Source: Candidatus Roizmanbacteria bacterium (GTDB lineage: Bacteria; Patescibacteriota; Microgenomatia; UBA1406; GWC2-37-13). From it: a stretch of DNA of 6,580 nt. The stretch is from the NCBI GenBank assembly GCA_024653985.1, contig JANLIS010000071.1, positions 1-6,580 on the forward strand, written 5' to 3'. Positions 1-5,495 of the stretch are shown piece after piece. Within the stretch, counting starts at the first letter, position 1, and each line of letters begins with the position of its first letter. The notes under the pieces were generated by a model that made no database searches, had not been told where the DNA came from, and worked only from the letters and a program-made list of their open reading frames with translations. The position numbers were made by a program, and so were the translations under genes.

Positions 1-1831
1 GAATATTTACTGCGTTATATGAGGAAATATCTGTTTTGGAAACGAGTGGAGACTCACCCATTTCAATGCTCATATTGATGAAATCAACAACCGCAAATAT
101 AGAGGCATCTTCATGTTCCGACTCAAACATTTTTAATTTATTAAAGAAATTTGAGATATTGATAGCAACTTTTTCCTGTGCCTCAGTCTTGTAATTTGTC
201 AATGTTTTCAACAATCCGGAATCTTCCAAAAAATAATAGAGGATCTGACCGGCAGTGTTTGTTTTCAAAAGACCAAGATGTTTGATGATCATTTTATAAA
301 TTATCAGTAATTTTTCTTTTGTTTCGGACCTTAATAACGGAAGATATGGTTTGTAAATTTCAAACTCACTTCGATTAATTAATTGATTGTGGTGAGCGAG
401 GTAGATTTCAATGGCTTGGAATAAGGACTGGTTAATTTTTTTGGCAAAAGTAAGGAGCAAAGAGACATCTTTTTTATCAACACTATACATATCCATATAT
501 AGGAGGCGGAAAAGGGAAGGCGAATCCTCAAGATTATAAAGTACCCTAAGATAGGCGATCAGGTCTTTGACCTCGGGCTGTTTGTAGAGCGTTCCCGGAC
601 CCAAGAACTGATAGGGGATCCCGGCTCGGACAAGAGATCTAACAAAAGGTTCTGAATGGTTATTGGCCCGAACCAAAATCGCAAAATCAGAAAAGCTGAA
701 TTTATCTTTCAGTTCCAAAATTTTCTTGGCAACAAAATCTGATTCTTCCTCAGCACTTTCAGCTAAGTACATGTTAACGGCCTCTTTATCGTTAGGTTTA
801 TTGGCTAATAAGTTTTTTGATATTCCTAATTTGAATTCCAAAGTATCAGGGTCATTATTTTTTATCAGTCTGTAGGCGTTGTCAAGAACCGTCTGGTTTG
901 ATCGGTAATTATTTCTTAGAGTGATCTGTTTGGCTTTTTTATAATCCTTCATAAAATTTATTATGTTTGAGATTGAGGCGCCACGGAATTTATAGATAGC
1001 TTGAGAATCGTCACCGACCACCGTTAATCGGGGATTTAGTTTTGCCGGACAAAGCAGTTCAATCAATTGATATTGAGAGATATTGGTATCCTGGAACTCA
1101 TCAACTAAGACATATCGGTATTGCTGTCGGTATCGTTTTAAGACGTTTGGTCGTTTTTGAAATAATCTGAGAAGATTATAGACTAGGTCGGCAAAGTCCA
1201 TCAAACCCTCTTTTATCTTTAATTTTTGATACGTTTGGTAAGCTTGAGCTAACTCCTTATACTTTTCTCTTTCTATCAATACGTCTTCTTCTAAATTTTT
1301 CATTTTTAATTTTTCATTTTTCACTTGAGCAAAGCGAATATATTCTTCAGGTGATATGTTCTCATCCCTTAAGCGGGAAAAATGTTGAAGAAGAACTTCT
1401 AAAAATTTATTAGGATTACCCAAAGGTCTAAAGTATTTTAAATTAAAAAGAAAAAGATTCTGCTTCAGAAAGATAACCGTTTCGGCTTCGGTCATCAAGC
1501 GAAAACTTGGGGACAGGCCGATTTGAAAACCGTTTTCCTTCAATATCTGCTCAGCAAATGCATGAAATGTTGAGACGTTCATTTGAAAATAGCCGTATGG
1601 CATAGCCCGGTCAACCCGTTCTTCCATCTCAGAGGCAGCTTTTTCCGTGAAGGTCAAGGCAAGGATCTGCTCAGGCTTGGCTAATTTTTTTTTGACAAGG
1701 TGTTTTATCTTTTCAACGATCACAGAGGTCTTTCCGGTTCCGGCCCCGGCAATAATTAAAAGGGGTCCTTTATTATATTTCACTGCTTGTTGCTGTTCCT
1801 TATTTAAAACGTAGTCGCTCATGTCAAACAT
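1..1831 (-). CDS. UvrD/PcrA-type superfamily 1A ATP-dependent DNA helicase, partial (C-terminal part beyond the left edge)
   Basis: An open frame without stops covers 610 residues and leaves the window at position 1. Visible superfamily 1A motifs in order: Q motif (LNKEQQQAV, 9-17), Walker A AGAGTGKT (28-35), motif Ia LTFTEKAASEM (59-69), Ib VSTFHAFA (86-93), motif II VDEFQDTN (243-250), motif III VVGDDSQAIYKFRG (271-284) and motif IV LRNNYRS (305-311). The visible end, SSYNAVNI, is where motif V (TxHxxKGLE) should begin. The family unwinds DNA 3' to 5' in repair and replication restart. The domain-2B-like region (about 400-600) diverges, so uvrD, pcrA or a longer helicase with a C-terminal nuclease are all possible; I give no symbol. 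The start is ATG at 1831, with an in-frame alternative at 1822; neither has a Shine-Dalgarno, and an in-frame stop lies at 1883-1885. Residues 171-180 are encoded by a low-complexity repeat. It is transcribed divergently from tuf. Confidence 0.93.
   Translation of the reverse strand, partial: MFDMSDYVLNKEQQQAVKYNKGPLLIIAGAGTGKTSVIVEKIKHLVKKKLAKPEQILALTFTEKAASEMEERVDRAMPYGYFQMNVSTFHAFAEQILKENGFQIGLSPSFRLMTEAETVIFLKQNLFLFNLKYFRPLGNPNKFLEVLLQHFSRLRDENISPEEYIRFAQVKNEKLKMKNLEEDVLIEREKYKELAQAYQTYQKLKIKEGLMDFADLVYNLLRLFQKRPNVLKRYRQQYRYVLVDEFQDTNISQYQLIELLCPAKLNPRLTVVGDDSQAIYKFRGASISNIINFMKDYKKAKQITLRNNYRSNQTVLDNAYRLIKNNDPDTLEFKLGISKNLLANKPNDKEAVNMYLAESAEEESDFVAKKILELKDKFSFSDFAILVRANNHSEPFVRSLVRAGIPYQFLGPGTLYKQPEVKDLIAYLRVLYNLEDSPSLFRLLYMDMYSVDKKDVSLLLTFAKKINQSLFQAIEIYLAHHNQLINRSEFEIYKPYLPLLRSETKEKLLIIYKMIIKHLGLLKTNTAGQILYYFLEDSGLLKTLTNYKTEAQEKVAINISNFFNKLKMFESEHEDASIFAVVDFINMSIEMGESPLVSKTDISSYNAVNI
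1294..1321. repeat. Two perfect tandem copies of a 14-bp AT-rich unit inside the helicase gene
   Basis: The unit AATTTTTCATTTTT occurs twice in succession (1294-1307 and 1308-1321); each unit is itself two 7-bp NATTTTT words. On the coding (minus) strand it reads as the Lys/Asn-rich stretch KNEKLKMKNL (residues 171-180), between helicase motifs Ib and II. The frame stays open through it. It looks like expansion of a simple AT-rich sequence in a tolerant linker. Confidence 0.85.
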
Positions 1832-1867
1832 TGTAGCAAAATGTTTTAAATCAATGAACGGACAAAA

Positions 1868-1895
1868 TGTTACACCGTAACATTAGGGTGTAACA
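1868..1895. promoter_or_regulatory. Nested inverted repeat, candidate operator in the divergent helicase/tuf region
   Basis: TGTTACACC (1868-1876) and GGTGTAACA (1887-1895) are perfect 9-bp inverted arms with a 10-nt spacer. Inside, TGTTAC (1868-1873) and GTAACA (1877-1882) form a tighter dyad with a 3-nt spacer, so the left half-site can pair with either of two GTAACA half-sites. No T-run follows, so it is unlikely to be a terminator. It lies 37 bp upstream of the helicase start and 24 bp upstream of the tuf -35 element, a position suited to a protein-binding site for either gene. No regulator is identifiable from this window. Confidence 0.45.
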
Positions 1896-1919
1896 ATTAA
1901 TCAACATTCCTAAATCCTA

Positions 1920-1948
1920 TTGACAATTTTCACCTAAAACCTTAATAT
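1920..1948 (+). promoter_or_regulatory. Candidate sigma-70-type promoter P1 for tuf
   Basis: A consensus -35 TTGACA (1920-1925) is followed after 17 nt by TAATAT (1943-1948), a 4/6 match to TATAAT. Transcription would start near 1955, giving a 5' untranslated region of about 93 nt before tuf. Confidence 0.6.
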
Positions 1949-1973
1949 TGTTTTTAAAGCTTGAAAAGCCTTC

Positions 1974-2001
1974 TTGTTTTTTTAATTTTTTTCGTTATAA
2001 T
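1974..2001 (+). promoter_or_regulatory. Candidate promoter P2 for tuf, with perfect -10
   Basis: TATAAT (1996-2001) matches the -10 consensus perfectly; TTGTTT (1974-1979), 16 nt upstream, is a weak -35 (3/6). Initiation would fall near 2008, about 40 nt before tuf. It is an alternative to, or acts in tandem with, the promoter at 1920-1948. The surrounding sequence is so AT-rich that a chance TATAAT is possible. Confidence 0.4.
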
Positions 2002-2047
2002 AAGAAAGGCTTGTTAATTATTATTATTAATTTAATTTTATAATCAT

Positions 2048-3232
<1,185 letters not shown>

Positions 3233-3235
3233 ATT

Positions 3236-3336
3236 TCTAATTTTTAATTGACCTAATTTTTAAAAATACCCAATACACCAAATCCAAATTGAGGCTTGGA
3301 AATTGAAGCTTGTTTAGGTTAATTAGATTAATTAGA
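3236..3336 (+). promoter_or_regulatory. Long imperfect hairpin in the tuf-rpsJ spacer
   Basis: Starting 3 nt after the tuf stop, 3236-3256 can pair with 3314-3336. There are 21 pairs: 19 Watson-Crick and two G-U wobbles (T3244-G3326 and G3250-T3320), with one 2-nt bulge at 3328-3329. The wobbles are pairs only in the rightward transcript; on the other strand they would be C-A mismatches, which fits an RNA structure made by tuf-rpsJ transcripts. The 57-nt loop contains a 12-bp palindrome (3256-3267) and a small CCAA/TTGG hairpin. No T-run follows the stem immediately. It could protect the tuf mRNA 3' end, be a processing site, or be a remnant of an AT-rich repeat; function is unknown. Confidence 0.5.
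3286..3312. repeat. Imperfect direct repeat with 14-bp period
   Basis: AAATTGAGGCTTG (3286-3298) recurs as AAATTGAAGCTTG (3300-3312), 12 of 13 bases identical, inside the loop of the tuf-rpsJ hairpin. No function can be assigned. Confidence 0.7.
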
Positions 3337-3345
3337 TTAATTAGG
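3319..3345. repeat. Three tandem copies of a 9-bp AT-rich unit
   Basis: TTAATTAGA at 3319-3327 and 3328-3336 is followed by TTAATTAGG at 3337-3345, and preceded by a partial TTAGG (3314-3318). The array ends 21 nt before the rpsJ start codon. Its units form the 3' arm of the spacer hairpin, so different copies could pair with the 5' arm in alternative registers. Confidence 0.85.
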
Positions 3346-3366
3346 TAATTTTTATTGCACCTTAAT

Positions 3367-3675
3367 ATGCCGAAAGGAAGAATCAGAATTAGGCTTAAGT
3401 CATATGACCATCGTTTGATTGATGAAACGTGTCAAAAAATAGTTGACACAACGATCAGAACTGGTGCCAATGTAGTTGGTCCAATTCCATTGCCCACAAA
3501 GAATGAGATGTTCGTTGTAAACAAAGCCTCTTTTATTGATAAAGATGCAAGAGAGCACTTTAGTTTAAAGACTCACAAAAGAATGATAGATATTTTGAAT
3601 CCTACCAATCAAACGATAGATTCATTAATGCATCTTGAGCTTCCTGCCGGTGTTGAAGTTGAAGTGAAAATGTAA
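3367..3675 (+). CDS. rpsJ: 30S ribosomal protein S10
   Basis: S10 is a small-subunit head protein that in Escherichia coli also acts with NusB in antitermination. I chose ATG at 3367, giving 102 residues beginning MPKGRIRIRLKSYDHRLIDE, which aligns directly with the E. coli N-terminus (MQNQRIRIRLKAFDHRLID). An in-frame TTG at 3355 would only add MHLN, which the family does not support. Conserved blocks: RIRIRLKSYDHRLID (5-19), GPIPLPTK (38-45), KDAREHFSLKTHKRMIDI (59-76) and the C-terminal LPAGVEVEV. There is no clear Shine-Dalgarno. It ends with tandem stops TAA TAA (3673-3678). It is normally the first gene of the S10 operon; here it follows tuf and is separated from rplC by a 165-nt spacer with its own promoter and terminator-like hairpin. 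Confidence 0.98.
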   Translation: MPKGRIRIRLKSYDHRLIDETCQKIVDTTIRTGANVVGPIPLPTKNEMFVVNKASFIDKDAREHFSLKTHKRMIDILNPTNQTIDSLMHLELPAGVEVEVKM

Positions 3676-3685
3676 TAAATTCTGC

Positions 3686-3714
3686 TTGAACATTTTGAAT
3701 CATTGTTATATAAT
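3686..3714 (+). promoter_or_regulatory. Candidate sigma-70-type promoter for rplC and downstream genes
   Basis: TTGAAC (3686-3691) and a perfect TATAAT (3709-3714) are separated by exactly 17 nt, immediately after rpsJ. Initiation would fall near 3720-3722, giving a leader of about 120 nt before rplC. The leader includes the branched structure and terminator-like hairpin described separately. Confidence 0.65.
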
Positions 3715-3723
3715 GCTGTTTAC

Positions 3724-3774
3724 ATGTTAATTATCCTTTTGGGAAGTCAAACTTCCCTTTGGTTCGGGAACTAA
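3724..3774 (+). CDS. Possible 16-codon leader ORF before rplC (speculative)
   Basis: ATG at 3724 opens a frame encoding MLIILLGSQTSLWFGN, closed by TAA at 3772-3774. The ATG lies only about 2-4 nt after the predicted transcription start, so translation would be nearly leaderless, and no Shine-Dalgarno is possible. The ORF spans most of the branched structure (3733-3778), so a translating ribosome would unfold it. A ribosome paused at the stop codon would reach close to the antiterminator 5' arm at 3789. An ORF this short often arises by chance in AT-rich DNA, so confidence is low. Confidence 0.2.
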   Translation: MLIILLGSQTSLWFGN

Positions 3775-3812
3775 GGATTTTTATTTTCGGATTGGAATGT
3801 TAGCCCCAATCT
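3733..3812 (+). promoter_or_regulatory. Structured rplC leader RNA: three-way junction plus antiterminator
   Basis: Stem P1 pairs ATCCTT (3733-3738) with AAGGAT (3773-3778). It encloses P2, GGGAAGT (3741-3747) with ACTTCCC (3751-3757) and loop CAA, and a short P3, GGTT (3761-3764) with AACT (3769-3772; one G-U) and loop CGGG. Downstream, GGATTGG (3789-3795) can pair with CCAATCT (3806-3812; one G-U). That pairing uses C3806 and C3807, which the terminator stem also needs, so the two are mutually exclusive. A further alternative, TTCCC (3753-3757) with GGGAA (3766-3770), would break P2. Competing folds just before a terminator are characteristic of attenuators. I do not recognise a known riboswitch or ribosomal-protein leader class; the ligand or protein is unknown. 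Confidence 0.5.
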
Positions 3813-3826
3813 GGGGCATTTTTTTT
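3803..3826 (+). terminator. Intrinsic terminator-like hairpin within the rplC leader
   Basis: GCCCC (3803-3807) pairs with GGGGC (3813-3817); A3808-T3812 can add a sixth pair and leave a 3-nt loop. After one A comes an uninterrupted run of eight T (3819-3826). It is the clearest terminator in the window. It lies downstream of the promoter at 3686-3714 and only 14 nt before rplC, with no room for another promoter after it, so expression of rplC must depend on readthrough. Confidence 0.75.
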
Positions 3827-3830
3827 GGAG
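3827..3830 (+). promoter_or_regulatory. Shine-Dalgarno sequence GGAG of rplC
   Basis: GGAG sits directly after the T8 tract and 10 nt before the rplC ATG. It is the only convincing Shine-Dalgarno before any gene in the window and confirms the start at 3841. Confidence 0.7.
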
Positions 3831-3840
3831 TTTTAATATT

Positions 3841-4512
3841 ATGCCAGCATTTGCTTTAGGAAAAAAATCAGCTTCGTCCCAACAATACGATAAAAATGGT
3901 GAAAGGATGCCTACTACTTTTATTGACACCTCATCATGTCATCTTATAGATATAATTACCCCGGAAAAACGGGGTTATTTTTCAGTTAAGCTTGGGATAG
4001 GAGCAACTAAAAATATTAAAAAGCCTGTAAAAGGAGAGTTAGAAAAGGCGGGGATAAAGACCCCGCTTCGTTTTTTAAGGGAGTTCCGACTTGAAGATTA
4101 TAAAGAAAATGTAAAAGCGATAGAAGAAGGCGGAAAAAAAGGAATTCAAATAGGAGAGGTCAAAATCTTTTCCGGAGATGTTATCAATCCAACTCTTTTA
4201 TTCAAAAGCGGTGAATTGATTACAGTTTCGGGAATATCAAAAGGAAAAGGATTTCAAGGTGGAGTCAAACGTCATGGTTTTAAAGGTAGATCACATACTC
4301 ACGGTGCTTCACGAGATGAAAGAGCCCCAGGATCAATCGGAATGACAACCACTCCAGGAAGAGTTTTCAAAGGAAAAAGAATGGCCGGAAGAATGGGTAA
4401 TGATCGAGTAACAATAAAAAATATTGAAATAGTTGAAGTTAAAGAAAATGGAATATTAATTAAAGGATTGGTCGCCGGTGCAAAAGGCGGACTATTAGAG
4501 ATAAGAAGTTAA
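3841..4512 (+). CDS. rplC: 50S ribosomal protein L3
   Basis: L3 is an early-assembly large-subunit protein whose extension reaches towards the peptidyl transferase centre. The 223 residues contain ISKGKGFQGGVKRHGF (132-147), RAPGSIGMTTTPGRVFKGKR (161-180) and MAGRMGNDRVTI (181-192), all L3 hallmarks. The N-terminus aligns without gaps to the usual GxKxGMTxxFxxxGxxxPVT pattern as GKKSASSQQYDKNGERMPTT (7-26), but the normally conserved Met-Thr pair is Ser-Ser. About 20 extra residues (roughly 85-115) precede the SKGKGF core compared with Escherichia coli L3. The position of E. coli Gln150, methylated by PrmB, is Thr here. The start is ATG at 3841 behind a GGAG sequence and an attenuator-like leader. 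It is followed after 38 nt by rplD. Confidence 0.98.
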   Translation: MPAFALGKKSASSQQYDKNGERMPTTFIDTSSCHLIDIITPEKRGYFSVKLGIGATKNIKKPVKGELEKAGIKTPLRFLREFRLEDYKENVKAIEEGGKKGIQIGEVKIFSGDVINPTLLFKSGELITVSGISKGKGFQGGVKRHGFKGRSHTHGASRDERAPGSIGMTTTPGRVFKGKRMAGRMGNDRVTIKNIEIVEVKENGILIKGLVAGAKGGLLEIRS

Positions 4513-4514
4513 TA

Positions 4515-4542
4515 GTAGGGGTTTGATTAATCAAACCCGTAC
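4515..4542 (+). promoter_or_regulatory. Near-perfect palindrome between rplC and rplD
   Basis: 4519-4538 is a perfect 20-bp palindrome (GGGTTTGATT and its exact inverse). GTA (4515-4517) and TAC (4540-4542) extend it beyond a single G-G mismatch. As RNA it is a hairpin with an 8-bp GGGUUUGA/UCAAACCC stem and UUAA loop. Only AT-rich sequence (no T-run) follows, so it is not a normal intrinsic terminator. Its inner stem ends 12 nt before the rplD ATG, where a Shine-Dalgarno would begin, and none is seen. It may affect rplD translation, be an RNA-processing site, or bind a protein. Confidence 0.6.
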
Positions 4543-4550
4543 ATAAAAAT

Positions 4551-5219
4551 ATGGCCACAATAAAAAAAACAGAAAGTTTGTCTTTATCCGTTTATGATGT
4601 TAATGGAAAAGAACAAAAGACAATACAACTTCCAAGTGAAGTTTTTGCTGCAACCGTCAATCCTAAATTATTAGCTCAAGCCATAAGAGTTTATTTGGTA
4701 AATCAAAGACAAGGTAATGTTAAAGTAAAAACCAGAGGCGAAGTGGTTGGTTCAACAAGAAAAATATACAGACAAAAGGGAACAGGAAAAGCCAGACACG
4801 GTGCGATCAAAGCTCCTATATTTGTCGGTGGAGGAGTTGCTCACGGTCCGAAACAAAAAGAATACAATTTGAAATTCAATAAAAAAGAAAAGAAATTGGC
4901 GTTATACGGAGCTTTATCATCCAAACTGAAGGAAAAAAAGATATATGGCTTAGATGAAAAAGCTTTGAACATGGAACCGAAAACCAAAATTATTGCCAAC
5001 TTCTTGAAAACATTGAAATTAGCCGGAAAAAATAATCTTATAATTTTGAAAAAATTAGAAACAAATAATTTAATACTGGCCATGAGGAATATTTCAAACG
5101 CAACTTTTGTTGATGTGAATTCCTTAAATCCATATTTGATACTAAAGAGCAGCAGCTTGATCTTTGTTGAAAACGCTTTAGAAGTTTTTACAAGCAAACC
5201 AAAAAATGTTAATAAATAA
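4551..5219 (+). CDS. rplD: 50S ribosomal protein L4
   Basis: L4 binds 23S rRNA domain I early in assembly, and its loop lines the exit tunnel. In Escherichia coli it also represses the S10 operon through the leader mRNA. The 222 residues show the conserved tunnel-loop block: KTRGEVVGSTRKIYRQKGTG (60-79), KARHG (80-84) and APIFVGGGVAHGPK (88-101). The C-terminal half matches L4 in pattern: KKEKKLALYGALSSKL (111-126), then PKTKIIANFLKTL and NLILAMRNISN, as in the E. coli FLAARNLHK segment. ATG at 4551 gives a normal N-terminus; no Shine-Dalgarno is visible, and a strong palindrome lies just upstream. The last 14 nt overlap rplW. Whether L4 regulates this cluster cannot be told from sequence alone. 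Confidence 0.98.
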   Translation: MATIKKTESLSLSVYDVNGKEQKTIQLPSEVFAATVNPKLLAQAIRVYLVNQRQGNVKVKTRGEVVGSTRKIYRQKGTGKARHGAIKAPIFVGGGVAHGPKQKEYNLKFNKKEKKLALYGALSSKLKEKKIYGLDEKALNMEPKTKIIANFLKTLKLAGKNNLIILKKLETNNLILAMRNISNATFVDVNSLNPYLILKSSSLIFVENALEVFTSKPKNVNK

Positions 5220-5493
5220 AATCTTGATCAAACCGATCCTTACAGAAAAAGCGACAAACTTAGTGCAAAGTAAGGTGTATATGTTTGAGGTAGATAAAAA
5301 AGCCAATAAAAATCAGGTAAAACAAGCCTTAGAAACTCTTTATAAAGTAAAAACAGGTGAAGTTAAGATAATGATAAGAAAAGGAAAAGAAAAAAGGGTC
5401 GGAAAAAAAGGTTTGCTAAAGAAAACCGCTGATAGAAAAATTGCCTTTGTTAAATTAAATGAAGGTAAGATTGACCTATTTCCTCAAAAATAA
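5206..5493 (+). CDS. rplW: 50S ribosomal protein L23
   Basis: L23 lies at the exit of the polypeptide tunnel and is the docking site for trigger factor and SRP. The 95 residues begin MLINKILIKPILTEKA; Glu14 in LTEKA corresponds to Escherichia coli Glu18, the trigger-factor contact. Further family features are VYMFEVDKKANKNQVKQALE (24-43), LYKVKTGEVKIM (45-56) and a basic loop, KGKEKRVGKKGLLKK (59-73). The ATG at 5206 lies inside the end of rplD, in another frame, giving a 14-nt overlap. With no Shine-Dalgarno present, translation probably depends on ribosomes finishing rplD. The gene ends 2 nt before rplB. Confidence 0.97.
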   Translation: MLINKILIKPILTEKATNLVQSKVYMFEVDKKANKNQVKQALETLYKVKTGEVKIMIRKGKEKRVGKKGLLKKTADRKIAFVKLNEGKIDLFPQK

Positions 5494-5495
5494 TT

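Noticed and set aside
663..875. 70-codon rightward ORF
   Set aside because: It lies antisense to the helicase, whose conserved motifs establish the coding strand; it has no recognisable domain or start signal.
1951..1992. GCTT/AAGC mini-hairpin followed by T-rich sequence, as a tuf leader terminator
   Set aside because: The stem is only 4 bp with low GC, and the T-runs are distant and interrupted.
3251..3346. ACCTAATT/AATTAGGT 8-bp inverted repeat in the tuf-rpsJ spacer
   Set aside because: It is shorter than, and competes with, the 21-bp pairing; likely a by-product of the TTAATTAGR array.
3355..3366. TTG start of rpsJ adding MHLN
   Set aside because: The ATG at 3367 matches the S10 family N-terminus, so the four extra residues are unlikely.
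3834..3839. TAATAT as a -10 element after the terminator
   Set aside because: It would initiate inside rplC and has no plausible -35 (3812-3817 is TGGGGC), so it does not rescue rplC from the terminator.
4841..5197. 118-codon leftward ORF opposite rplD
   Set aside because: Shadow of L4; Phe/Leu/Lys-rich composition is what reverse-reading an AT-rich Lys-rich gene gives.
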